DNA from: Deltaproteobacteria bacterium
GTDB lineage: Bacteria > Desulfobacterota > DSM-4660 > Desulfatiglandales > Desulfatiglandaceae
DNA: 34,141 bases
NCBI GenBank assembly: GCA_021737785.1
Contig: JAIPDI010000053.1
Location: forward strand, 1-34,141
Reading direction: 5' to 3'
Translations under genes and position numbers: made by a program
Notes under the pieces: generated by a model
What the model was told of the DNA's origin: nothing
Databases searched by the model: none
What the model saw: only the letters and a program-made list of their open reading frames with translations
Shown here: positions 7,532-15,886 of the stretch, piece after piece
Numbering within the stretch: the first letter of the stretch is position 1
Layout: every line of letters starts with the position of its first letter

Positions 7532-10500
7532 ATGCTCTTGGATCAAGAAAGAAGACTATTTAAAAGTATCTCTCGTTCTCATTTGTACTGGGGCCGTAAA
7601 CCTATCACTGGCCTCTCCAGAATCTTAGAAGGTTTGGGACCCGGTGACATTTTCCTTGATCCATTTTGTGGAGGTGGAACATCAATCGTCACGGCACTTA
7701 GTAAGGGGGCAAGGGTGATAGCAAGTGATTTAAATCCCATGGCTGTGTTCCTGTCGAAAGTGCTTATTCAGCCAGTAAGTCTTTTCGCGCTGAGAGAATC
7801 CTTTGAAATAGTCCGGAAAGATGTTGCCGGTTCCATACTTAAAAATTATACCATTTCCTGTCCAAAATGCGGAAAAGAAATCCCTTTCGATTATCTGAAG
7901 TGGATTATCCAAAACGGGGAGGCGATACCCGAGGCTATAAAGATCACATGCAACTATTGTGGCTTAAGGGATCTGCGAGAGTTGTCAAGAACTGAAATTG
8001 GCAGGCAACTGAAACTCTCAGCTACGCAGCCAAGGCGCTGGTGCCCCAAAACCCGTATCCGCTCTCAAAGAAAAACAAAGGTTGAGTTTTTCCACGAGCT
8101 TTTTACAGGGCGCAATCTAACTTCATTATCCAAATTATGGCATGCTATTGAACAGACCCCTTCGGCCACATGTAAAGATGTATTGAAATATGTATTTACT
8201 GCCATGCTTTACAGTTGCAGCTCAATGCAAATGGTTTCGGACAAATGGCCTTCGTCCTCACGCGGGTGGACCGCTCTAAGATTTTACTTGCCTTCAATTA
8301 GGCAGGAAAAGAACGTATGGCAAGCTTTCGCAAATCGTTTCAAAACGGTACTAAAAGCAAAAGAAAACGTGAATCCGATTTGTCAGTTTGTGCGAATATC
8401 AGATTCAATGGATAAATTTGAAAGTTCAGATGACCACGCATTCATTTTTGAAGAAAGTTTTTCTAGGTTTTCATTCCCCAAGAATTTGGAGGTTCATCAC
8501 GTTCTTCTAGATCCCCCATACAATGACGATATTGACTACATAGGATTCTCAGAGTTTTGGGGGTCTTGGTTGGGCGCGGCTTCTGACATCAATTCCGGCT
8601 GGCATCCGGGCACTATTTCGATTAAAGAGAATTCAGAAAAACTTATGAGTCTTCTAATGCGCATTAAAGAAAACACAACTTCTAGATGTCCAGTTACTTT
8701 GGCTTATGGTTCAAAAAATGCGATGGCCTGGGAATTCTTAAACGAAATCATATCAAATGCTGGCTATGAAATTCGAAATAAGATACCCATTCTTTGGGAC
8801 AACTCCCAGAAAAGAGGCAAGAAGCCTTCAACCGATCTCTATCTTGTTCTTGGCAGGGCAACTACAAGCCACAAAGATAACGATTACGGGCTTTCGGAGG
8901 AGGACTCGAACGAAATGGCATTTTTTGTCAGGGTGGCTGCGTTCTTGTTGCGCCCTGATGTGTCAAATCCTGAAGGTATTGTAGATCTGGCAGTCAATCT
9001 TGTTAAACATCATTTGAGAATACCATTAAGAAATGTTGATTCGTCCTCCATCAGGTTATGGGCATCAGATGAACAGATGAACCGAAAAGCCTATAACAGA
9101 TTAGCGTTTGCTCTCATCAAGCCAATATTGTCACAGGATGGTTTCAGTATTGTTTCAGCCAATATCAGTGAATTTGATCAATCTAATCTACAAGGCTATG
9201 AACAAATAGGATCTCTTCCGATGCCGAAAGGCCTGGCTAAGGGGGCTGACTTTGTTTCCGAAAATGCGGAAGGCAATCGGATTCTATTTTGCTTCCATAG
9301 GCAGTCAGATCTTGATGCGCTGAAACACCTTGCTAAACGAGTTTTAGATAAGGATAAGGATAAATTTCAAACTATCTGTTATTTGATAGTCCGAACTCAC
9401 GATCAGATACTGCGATGTAGAAAGGATGACCAGTCAGATAACTGGCCAAGGGGATTTTTCATCGAATTCAACGAACTGCTTAAAAAGGCTAGGAATATCA
9501 ATAAAAGCCGTTTTGGTCACCTAAGTACGATATCGCCACGGGCCGATTCCGACTTCAGATCTCAAAAAAAAATTGAGCACTTTAATGCGAAAGTCATAGA
9601 GAATTTTCCTGTGGGTGGTGACGGTGATCCCAAACATTTTATGCTGCGATTCGAGGCACCCCAGCTTGAATATGTTGTACCTGGCCAATTTCTAATGATT
9701 GACACATTGTCATATGAAAAAAGACGGCAGGATAGTATGGGCCAGTCTTTTACCACTTTACCTACTCCAGGAAGCTATCCTCCAATTCGTAACACGCTCC
9801 TAGAATCTAAATCATTTCTTAAAAGGCCCTTCAGTATTCACAGGGCTTATTACAGGCATTTTGAATTGGGTTACCTAAAGAATATTTATCTGTCTCGCAC
9901 GCTTGCATCTATAACACATACTGTTTTTCCACACAAATTTGAAATCTTTTACAAGGTAACCGAAAATGGCACGGGTACGAATGAACTTAAAAAGATGAAA
10001 AAGGGGCATAGGTTTCGGACCCTAGGGCCACTGGGTAAAAGACCGAATTTAGCCAAATGGCTATCGGATGGTATTCAAGAGGTTCATCTTATTGGCGGTG
10101 GTGTCGGGATGGCTCCGCTCATGTTCTTTGGACAGGCTTTAAGGTATTATTCATTCAGGATCAAGGCCTTCATAGGAATCGATACCATAGGGTCATTACT
10201 GTTTAAGGCGCCTTTGGCAGAAACTTTTGGAGAAGATGATCCGAGCAGGGCTTATGTGTACATCGATAATTTAAAAAGTATTGGGCTTAGTGAAAATGAC
10301 ATCCACATATCATTCGAAAAAACCATAAATGACAGTGAGACAGACATTGGGTTGCCCAAGCAAAACTACTTTACGGGCTTCGTTAGCGGACAATATAAGG
10401 CTTTTCTCGAAAAATTGGACAGCTACAATGGGATATTGGTGCTTACTTGTGGTCCTAAGCCCATGCTGAGGGCCTTAGCAAAAATTACCTCCATAGCCAA

Positions 10501-10663
10501 TATACAGATGAAAGTTCTCCTGGAGAAAAGAATGGGTTGTGGGATCGGTGTATGCATGTCTTGCGTCTGTCGAACCAAGAAAAATGGAGCGGAACGATAT
10601 TCACGAGTTTGTACGGAAGGACCGCTTTTCGATTCTCAGGATATTGTATGGGAAAAGTTATGA
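7532..10663 (+). CDS. DNA methyltransferase fused to a PyrK-type electron-transfer subunit
   Basis: A 1043-residue protein in one uninterrupted frame. Residues 1-440 are an amino-methyltransferase: HLYWGRKPITGLSRI (18-31), SAM-binding DPFCGGG (43-49), SDLNP (65-69), a zinc-ribbon insert with CPKC (110-113) and CNYC (140-143), and catalytic DPPYND (327-332). This layout recalls DUF1156-type methylases with inserted zinc ribbons. Residues 440-680 are unrecognised. Residues 680-1043 match PyrK, the FAD/[2Fe-2S] subunit of class 1B dihydroorotate dehydrogenase: RPFSI for FAD (765-769), GGGVGMAPL for the nucleotide (855-863), CGPKPM (973-978), and cluster ligands Cys1003, 1008, 1011 and 1027. The stop overlaps the pyrD start by 4 bases. 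The ribosome-binding site is weak. A chimera from assembly error is possible but unlikely, because the frame is open throughout and composition is even. Confidence 0.85.
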   Translation: MLLDQERRLFKSISRSHLYWGRKPITGLSRILEGLGPGDIFLDPFCGGGTSIVTALSKGARVIASDLNPMAVFLSKVLIQPVSLFALRESFEIVRKDVAGSILKNYTISCPKCGKEIPFDYLKWIIQNGEAIPEAIKITCNYCGLRDLRELSRTEIGRQLKLSATQPRRWCPKTRIRSQRKTKVEFFHELFTGRNLTSLSKLWHAIEQTPSATCKDVLKYVFTAMLYSCSSMQMVSDKWPSSSRGWTALRFYLPSIRQEKNVWQAFANRFKTVLKAKENVNPICQFVRISDSMDKFESSDDHAFIFEESFSRFSFPKNLEVHHVLLDPPYNDDIDYIGFSEFWGSWLGAASDINSGWHPGTISIKENSEKLMSLLMRIKENTTSRCPVTLAYGSKNAMAWEFLNEIISNAGYEIRNKIPILWDNSQKRGKKPSTDLYLVLGRATTSHKDNDYGLSEEDSNEMAFFVRVAAFLLRPDVSNPEGIVDLAVNLVKHHLRIPLRNVDSSSIRLWASDEQMNRKAYNRLAFALIKPILSQDGFSIVSANISEFDQSNLQGYEQIGSLPMPKGLAKGADFVSENAEGNRILFCFHRQSDLDALKHLAKRVLDKDKDKFQTICYLIVRTHDQILRCRKDDQSDNWPRGFFIEFNELLKKARNINKSRFGHLSTISPRADSDFRSQKKIEHFNAKVIENFPVGGDGDPKHFMLRFEAPQLEYVVPGQFLMIDTLSYEKRRQDSMGQSFTTLPTPGSYPPIRNTLLESKSFLKRPFSIHRAYYRHFELGYLKNIYLSRTLASITHTVFPHKFEIFYKVTENGTGTNELKKMKKGHRFRTLGPLGKRPNLAKWLSDGIQEVHLIGGGVGMAPLMFFGQALRYYSFRIKAFIGIDTIGSLLFKAPLAETFGEDDPSRAYVYIDNLKSIGLSENDIHISFEKTINDSETDIGLPKQNYFTGFVSGQYKAFLEKLDSYNGILVLTCGPKPMLRALAKITSIANIQMKVLLEKRMGCGIGVCMSCVCRTKKNGAERYSRVCTEGPLFDSQDIVWEKL

Positions 10664-11616
10664 AATCACTTTGTGTTCAGATTAAAAATCTAAAACTGAA
10701 AAGCCCTTTAATGACTGCCTCAGGCACATCCGGACATGGGGATGGAACGGCGGTATTGAGAAAGAGCTCCGAAATATTATCATCTCTTGGGGCATTTGTG
10801 ACAAAGGGAGTTACGCTTGAACCAAGAGAGGGAAATCCTGAATTCAGGATTGTTGAAACTCGCACAGGTATCATAAACTCGATCGGTTTGCAGAACAACG
10901 GCGTGCAAGTTTTTGTAAAGAAAGAACTCCCTGAGTTTCTCAATGCTGATTTGCCAATTATCGTCAACATTGCAGCGAATTCGATAGAAGAATTTGGCAG
11001 ACTCGCATCCTATCTGAGCGAGAATGATTTGAGCCAGTTAATCAACGGAATCGAAATCAACGTATCATGCCCGAACATTAAAAAGGGTGGAGTATCGTTC
11101 GGCATCGATCCAAAGCAAGTTGAACGCATCGTTAGAGCTGTTAAAAAGAATATTGACAGTCGAATTATGTTGATAACTAAACTCACTCCAAATATTACAG
11201 ATATTACCTTGCCAGCGCGGGCTGCCATTGAAGGAGGGTCTGATGCACTTTCAATGATTAATACACTTCGTGCTATGGCTATAGATATTACCACAGGGAA
11301 ACCGTATCTTGGAAGCAGGTCGGGCGGTCTTTCTGGCCCAGCCATAAAACCCGTCGGTGTATTTATGGTATATGAATGTTTCGATAAGATCCCAGAATGT
11401 AGCAGGGGAGATGTGCCGATAATTGGAATTGGAGGGATTTCAACGTGGCGAGATGTTCTTGAATATGTAATGGCAGGGGCAACGGCAGTTGGTATTGGCA
11501 CGGCTTGGTTCGTCAACCCTGATGTCTTCAATGAAATCCACAAAGGCATAGTGCAATATTTGAGAACGAATAATACTACTATTAGGGATTTAATAGGCAA
11601 AGCTCATGAAGCGTGA
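10660..11616 (+). CDS. pyrD: dihydroorotate dehydrogenase, class 1B catalytic subunit
   Basis: A 318-residue FMN TIM-barrel enzyme, close to the usual length of about 305. It oxidises dihydroorotate to orotate in pyrimidine synthesis and passes electrons through PyrK to NAD+. Substrate and FMN motifs are complete: MTASGTSGHG (18-27), TKGVTLEPREGNP (48-60), 'ETRTGIINSIGLQNNGV' (66-82), NVSCPN with the class 1B base Cys137, KLTPNITDI (174-182), INTLRAMAID (200-209), GGLSGPAIKP (222-231) and IGIGGI. The start at 10660 is chosen because its ATG overlaps the upstream TGA (ATGA), a classic coupling arrangement; an in-frame ATG at 10648 is the alternative. The gene is fully conserved and looks catalytically competent. 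Its partner electron-transfer subunit is the fused C-terminus encoded just upstream. Confidence 0.93.
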   Translation: MKSLCVQIKNLKLKSPLMTASGTSGHGDGTAVLRKSSEILSSLGAFVTKGVTLEPREGNPEFRIVETRTGIINSIGLQNNGVQVFVKKELPEFLNADLPIIVNIAANSIEEFGRLASYLSENDLSQLINGIEINVSCPNIKKGGVSFGIDPKQVERIVRAVKKNIDSRIMLITKLTPNITDITLPARAAIEGGSDALSMINTLRAMAIDITTGKPYLGSRSGGLSGPAIKPVGVFMVYECFDKIPECSRGDVPIIGIGGISTWRDVLEYVMAGATAVGIGTAWFVNPDVFNEIHKGIVQYLRTNNTTIRDLIGKAHEA

Positions 11617-12097
11617 AAGAGGGCATTATACCGCTAAACTATCAGGTACAGAAAAGATTGAGTTCTATCTTAAAAACCTTGCGTCAAGCTCCGCGTTTAG
11701 CTTCATTGCAACGGAGCGGAAAGAGAAACTGTATGTAGAAATTTCGGGCCCCAAAAAAATCTCTGACAACGAAAGCTTGGATGATATCGAGCACCAATTG
11801 TCAAATCGTGCACGAGAATTAGGGATTGACGCTCCAAAATTGGTAAGAGATGTGGGCCAAGATATTTTTAATGCCCAAAAAGCAGAAGAAATTGTTCTGG
11901 ATGGCCCAATGCAACTTGAGGCAACACCAAACAAAGAAGCCGAGGCAATCATTGTAAAACTGACTCTGGTTCTGGATGGGGACCCCAAGGTAGATGAATG
12001 TATCGATCAATACGCTTTGTTGCGGGTTATTTGGTTGGCGAATTCTCTGGGAATGAACTTCGAAGAATTTGAAAAGAAAACCGTTCCTCTGCACTAA
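11606..12097 (+). CDS. unrecognised small protein, third gene of the methylase-PyrK-PyrD operon
   Basis: A 163-residue protein whose ATG overlaps the end of pyrD by 11 bases, so it is almost certainly translated from the same message. It has no signal peptide, no transmembrane segment and no cysteine cluster. The composition is acidic and mixed alpha/beta. The last 50 residues (VKLTLVLDGDPKVDECIDQY, then LLRVIWLANSLGMNFEEFEK) are the most structured-looking part. I do not recognise a family. The tight coupling suggests it works with the two enzymes, for example as a regulator, substrate adaptor or toxic effector, but nothing in the sequence decides between these. Composition is AT-rich like its two partners. 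Confidence 0.75.
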   Translation: MKRERGHYTAKLSGTEKIEFYLKNLASSSAFSFIATERKEKLYVEISGPKKISDNESLDDIEHQLSNRARELGIDAPKLVRDVGQDIFNAQKAEEIVLDGPMQLEATPNKEAEAIIVKLTLVLDGDPKVDECIDQYALLRVIWLANSLGMNFEEFEKKTVPLH

Positions 12098-12162
12098 AGC
12101 TCCCCATTCAATTCGCAGCTAACGTGGATAGGTTATATGAATAACCCCCACACATCCACAAA

Positions 12163-12207
12163 TCCGACAGATGTTTGATAATTGTTGGCTTCTGACTATC
12201 TGTCGGA
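12163..12207. terminator. inverted repeat after the operon, possible terminator
   Basis: TCCGACAGAT (12163-12172) and its exact complement ATCTGTCGGA (12198-12207) enclose a 25-base loop, 65 bases after the last gene of the operon. There is no T-tract, so intrinsic termination is uncertain. A protein-binding site or a mobile-element scar are alternatives. Confidence 0.3.
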
Positions 12208-12358
12208 GCATGTCCCAAAACGATGTCGAGCCCTCACTCGGTTCAAGATCAACGGCTTCAAAAGATTCTGTTCGATGAGGATGTCTGTGATGGCCGGTCT
12301 ATCCCAAGGATCTCTCTAAACTTCATTTCCCCCAGCCCCATACTAAGGAGAACGTTTG

Positions 12359-12499
12359 ATGGATGAGGGCATCGCTGAGAGAAAGACAGCGGCTGATTAT
12401 CTCAATGAACTTGAAAATATTGGCATTCTTGAAAGGCAGAAAGTGGGAAGGGAAAATCTGTATCTGAATCGGGGATTATTTGAGATTCTGTCAAGATAA
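12359..12499 (+). pseudogene. C-terminal scrap of a Fic-family protein
   Basis: A 46-residue frame reading AERKTAADYLNELENIGIL and then VGRENLYLNRGLFEILSR. This is like the winged-helix C-terminus that follows the catalytic domain in Fic/DOC AMP-transferases. The catalytic HxFx(D/E)GNGR motif is absent from the sequence upstream, so only the tail survives. An AAGGAG lies 8 bases before the ATG, so a small peptide could be made, but descent from a deleted fic gene is the simplest reading. Confidence 0.6.
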
Positions 12500-12562
12500 C
12501 GTGTCCATGTTGTGGACATGTCGATAAAACGTGTCCAAATTTTTTGGTTTCGTGGACACGTT
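12498..12562. repeat. cluster of AACGTGTCC repeats, operator-like
   Basis: AACGTGTCC occurs at 12498-12506 and 12528-12536, and inverted (GGACACGTT) at 12554-12562. The first copy also forms a GTCCA / TGGAC hairpin (12503-12517). A fourth partial TTTGGACATG lies at 12581-12590. Regular spacing of about 30 bases upstream of the gene at 12652 suggests an operator array. It could equally be left from the lost fic locus. Confidence 0.4.
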
Positions 12563-12651
12563 ATTTGTATCGGGGAACGCTTTGGACATGAAAAGGGGAG
12601 GAAGGGCAAACCGAGGATGGACCCATTTTTTAAACAGGAAAATCACACTCG

Positions 12652-14013
12652 ATGAAGACAAAAAGATCCAAGAAATGGAAAGATCCCCTGATTGATCAGA
12701 TGGAGCGGGCTTTAGACCTTGGCCGGTTCATTTCCTACAATGATTCCTGGGAGTTTGTACAGGACCTGGAAGAGATAAAAGGGGAAATCGATAAACTGGG
12801 AGGGTCTGGCGAAACCGATCGGGCGGTGCACCTCTATGAGCTGTTTTTATCCGGGTGTTATGACAAGGCGGAAGAAATTGACGATTCAAGTGGTCGTTTG
12901 GGAATGTTTTTTGAGGATTTGTTTTTGGCCTGGATCAAAACAAGGCAACAGGCAGGAGGTGCGGCAGAGGAAACGGTCCAAGAGATCCTCGGATGGATGG
13001 AGAATGACGACTACGGCTTTTGCTATGACATCGAGAAAAAAGTCGCACGGGCTCTTAACAGGCCAGCTCTCCGCTTATTTAGACAGCATTTTGAGGATCG
13101 CTTCAATGAAGCCTTCGCCCCTTTCGATTCCGAAAAGCCCCGATTCATTTATGACTATCCTGCAGATGTCTATCGGAGTGCGGACAAGCTCAAAGACATT
13201 TATGTGGGGGAAAGGGATGTCAAGGCCTACGTGTCGCTTTGCGAGAGGGTAGGAGTTACACCGAAGGATTGCGAGCATATCGCTTCACTGTACAAGGCAA
13301 AAAGACAGTATGCAGACGCGCTGGTTTGGGCTGAAAAGGGATTGAAGCTTCAAAAGGCACGGAAATGGCCGAACCAATCCAGCTATGCACTGACTGCTAT
13401 CAGGATGGAATTGCTCAACAAACTAGGACGGAGAGGGAATGCCCTTGAGAGCGCCTGGGAAGAATTCATCCAGTACCCATCGAAAGAGGGCTACGACCAA
13501 CTGAAGAAATACGCCTCCAAGAAAGACTTCCCCCATTGGCATCAGAAGGCGATGGAAAATGCAAAGAAGGCCTCTTTGTCTGCATTCATTGATATCTGTA
13601 CGACAGCAAAGGACTGGGAAGTGCTTTCAAGGCATATCCTTGACGTCGAAGACCGTGAATTGGAAGAAATAAGCCATTATACCACTGAGCAGGCCGCAAA
13701 AAGCCTGTCAAGCAAGCACAGCCGCGCTGCCGCCAAGATTTACACTGCCCTGGGAATGCGGATTATCCAGAATGGGAAGAGCAAATATTACCCTTATGCA
13801 ATGGAATATTTTCGGAATGCCAAAAAGCTCTACAAAAAGGCGGGATGCGACGAGACATGGCTATGCGTCGTTGAGAGAGTGCGAAAGGACCACTCCCGAA
13901 AACACAGCTTCATCGGTGGATTTGAGGATATTGCGGGTGACAAGCCCCTCAAGTCTCCAGATTCTTTTGAGAAAAGGGCACGAAACAGGTGGAAGAGGCA
14001 GACAGTAAGATGA
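12652..14013 (+). CDS. helical-repeat protein, first gene of the SEC-C/SNF2/SWIM cluster
   Basis: A 453-residue soluble protein, almost wholly alpha-helical by composition. It has TPR-like segments such as 'IASLYKAKRQYADALVWAEK' (about 210-229) and 'AMEYFRNAKKLYKKAG' (about 383-398), and a strongly basic C-terminus. There is no signal peptide and no catalytic motif. Proteins of this general type (large helical repeat, often encoded beside SWIM zinc-finger genes) are known, and the SWIM gene of this cluster lies 5 kb downstream. I infer that it is a scaffold or interaction partner of the SNF2/SWIM pair. The gene is 44 bases before the SEC-C gene, so the two are probably cotranscribed. The ribosome-binding site (AGGAAA, about 12 bases before the ATG) is weak. 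Confidence 0.7.
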   Translation: MKTKRSKKWKDPLIDQMERALDLGRFISYNDSWEFVQDLEEIKGEIDKLGGSGETDRAVHLYELFLSGCYDKAEEIDDSSGRLGMFFEDLFLAWIKTRQQAGGAAEETVQEILGWMENDDYGFCYDIEKKVARALNRPALRLFRQHFEDRFNEAFAPFDSEKPRFIYDYPADVYRSADKLKDIYVGERDVKAYVSLCERVGVTPKDCEHIASLYKAKRQYADALVWAEKGLKLQKARKWPNQSSYALTAIRMELLNKLGRRGNALESAWEEFIQYPSKEGYDQLKKYASKKDFPHWHQKAMENAKKASLSAFIDICTTAKDWEVLSRHILDVEDRELEEISHYTTEQAAKSLSSKHSRAAAKIYTALGMRIIQNGKSKYYPYAMEYFRNAKKLYKKAGCDETWLCVVERVRKDHSRKHSFIGGFEDIAGDKPLKSPDSFEKRARNRWKRQTVR

Positions 14014-14056
14014 GCGGGAGGTCTCCCGAAATTTTAAAGAAGAGAAGGGGGGTGTC

Positions 14057-15073
14057 ATGACAAAGATCGGTAGAAACGACCCCTGCCCCTGCGGTTCGGG
14101 GAAGAAGTACAAGGACTGTTGTCTGGCAAAGGAGGCTCAGGAGGGTGAAAAGGGCATGGTCGATCGTCTGATGGAAGAAATCGGTGAGCAATTGGGCGAC
14201 CGAAAATTTGGTTCCCTTGAAGAAGCAAATGAGTTCCTTGGGCGTTTCATGGAGAGAAAGGCCTCGGTTCCCCAGATGGATTTCCTGGGTCTCTCCTCAG
14301 AGCAGATGCACCGGATGCTCCATGCCCCCCTGGAGAGCCTGGATGACATGGTCCGATTCAACCATGTCTTGGAGCCGGCGGCCTTTCACGAGATTCCAGT
14401 GGTGAAGAACACCCTCCTTTTTTTGAGTCGGTTGAAAGAGAAAGAGCCTCTCAAGGCCACTGCCAAGGGCAATCTTCCCCTTGCATTTGCGCGGGCGCTC
14501 TATGAGGCATTCAACGCGCGATCTCATTCATTTCCTCACCCTATCCGCTCTGAACAAGACGCCGTGTCCGTGAACAGCTTGCGGCATATCCTCAAACTCT
14601 GCGGATGGTTGAAAAAGGCGAACAACCGTTACAGCCTGACAGCCAAAGGGACAAAGGTGATCGAAAAAGGCTTTTCTGCGCCTCATTTTTTCACACTGAT
14701 GAACGAGTTCGTTCGTCGTTTCAACTGGGGATTCCAGGATCGGTATGCCTCGTTCTGGATCGTCCAGGGCGGGGCTGTGTTCTCATTATGCCTGTTGCAT
14801 CAAAAGGCGCGCCGGTTTATCCCGGCAGAACAACTGGGGGATTATTTTATCCGGGCCTTTCCGGCTGTTCTGGATGAGGTTACGGCAACACCTTTCTGGA
14901 CTCCCAGGGAGCAGGTCCGCAGCTGTTTTTCGCTCCGTTTTCTGGTGCGATTCTGCGAGTACTTCGGTTTTGTGGATATTCAGAGGGAAGAGAAGACGCC
15001 CCATATGTTCGAGTTGTCGGTCAGAAAAAGCGCATTCTATGATCAATACATCACCTGGTCGAATGTCTCCTAA
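14057..15073 (+). CDS. SEC-C zinc-motif protein
   Basis: A 338-residue protein that opens with a perfect SEC-C motif, IGRNDPCPCGSGKKYKDCC (Cys10, 12, 21, 22), the zinc-binding module first seen at the SecA C-terminus and common in stand-alone proteins. The remaining 300 residues are not SecA-like. A winged-helix-like stretch is suggested by VNSLRHILKLCGWLKKANN followed by YSLTAKGTKVIEKG (about 175-208), a pattern seen in uncharacterised SEC-C proteins. The start is supported by AGAAGGGG just upstream. It follows the helical-repeat gene in the same direction by 44 bases. The function is unknown; zinc-dependent binding to nucleic acid or protein is inferred. Confidence 0.8.
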   Translation: MTKIGRNDPCPCGSGKKYKDCCLAKEAQEGEKGMVDRLMEEIGEQLGDRKFGSLEEANEFLGRFMERKASVPQMDFLGLSSEQMHRMLHAPLESLDDMVRFNHVLEPAAFHEIPVVKNTLLFLSRLKEKEPLKATAKGNLPLAFARALYEAFNARSHSFPHPIRSEQDAVSVNSLRHILKLCGWLKKANNRYSLTAKGTKVIEKGFSAPHFFTLMNEFVRRFNWGFQDRYASFWIVQGGAVFSLCLLHQKARRFIPAEQLGDYFIRAFPAVLDEVTATPFWTPREQVRSCFSLRFLVRFCEYFGFVDIQREEKTPHMFELSVRKSAFYDQYITWSNVS

Positions 15074-15162
15074 AGAAGCATTCACAAACGTTGCTGATCG
15101 GGAAAAATAGAGGAGAGAAATGGGAGAAGGGATCGCTCGACACCATCAGCCCTGACGCAAAA

Positions 15163-15191
15163 CCCCTCCCCCCGTGATCAGGGAGGAGGGG
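15163..15191. terminator. bidirectional hairpin terminator between convergent genes
   Basis: A GC-rich inverted repeat, CCCCTCC ... GGAGGGG, lies between the end of the SEC-C gene (15073) and the end of the leftward gene at 15235. On the minus strand the stem is followed by TTTTG, so it best suits termination of the leftward gene, but it can stop both. Confidence 0.5.
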
Positions 15192-15234
15192 CCTGTGAAT
15201 TACGCGGGCGCCCAAGTGGGGAGAGTGGCTATGG

Positions 15235-15630
15235 CTAATCCGTCTTGAGGCCCTCGGTTTCAGATGGTTCAGGGGCGTCCACGTCTTCGTCGGTGCCTGG
15301 GTCTTTCTTGCCTTTCAGTTCTTTATTGAGGCTCCGGTCGATATCTATCATGCGGGCCTCATTCTCTGAAATCTCCATCATGACAGCTTTCACACCCAGC
15401 TTTTCGGCGACATCGTCCAGCCTTTCCACGGATATTTTGTCATAGACAGCATTTCCCAGTTCGGCCAATTGCCGGGTCACCTGAGTTTCCAGCCTGGCCT
15501 TTTCTCGTCTCAGACGGGTCAGCTCGATTCCCTCGCCGGCCTTTTCCGTAATCACATGAACAGCCGACAGCGCGGCATCAAAACCCTCTTCCATTCCCCT
15601 TTCTATCCTGTCCCACAGCTTGATTTTCAT
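15235..15630 (-). CDS. small charged coiled-coil protein, unknown function
   Basis: A 131-residue leftward protein with an excellent ribosome-binding site (AAAGGAGG, complement of 15639-15646) before its ATG. The middle (LTRLRREKARLETQVTRQLA, about 57-76) is a predicted coiled coil. The last 30 residues are a disordered acidic tail rich in Asp, Glu and Pro. It has no signal peptide and no membrane segment. The N-terminal 'FDAALSAVHVITEKAGEGIE' helix is amphipathic. The family is not recognised; small proteins of this style with an 'ELG..VYDKI' segment occur in other anaerobes. It interrupts the otherwise rightward SEC-C/SNF2/SWIM cluster and is probably independently expressed. Confidence 0.75.
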   Translation of the reverse strand: MKIKLWDRIERGMEEGFDAALSAVHVITEKAGEGIELTRLRREKARLETQVTRQLAELGNAVYDKISVERLDDVAEKLGVKAVMMEISENEARMIDIDRSLNKELKGKKDPGTDEDVDAPEPSETEGLKTD

Positions 15631-15886
15631 ATTCCTTACCTCCTTTCGTGAATGGTTGGTGATGCTGCATCAAAAAACCACACGCATGGAAAAACTGCCT
15701 TGAAATCCTTTAGTTACGACGTTGATCCCTCATTCTCGAAATCCCAGGGATATCCCCTGATCGAGACTCACACGTGAGATTAAACTAATCTGAAATCAAA
15801 GACTGTCAAGAGGGGCGCACCAGGTTTTACAGGATGGAAAAAGGAAGTGGGGCATGGTTCTTCGGTCCCGGGCCAACCGGGGTTAA

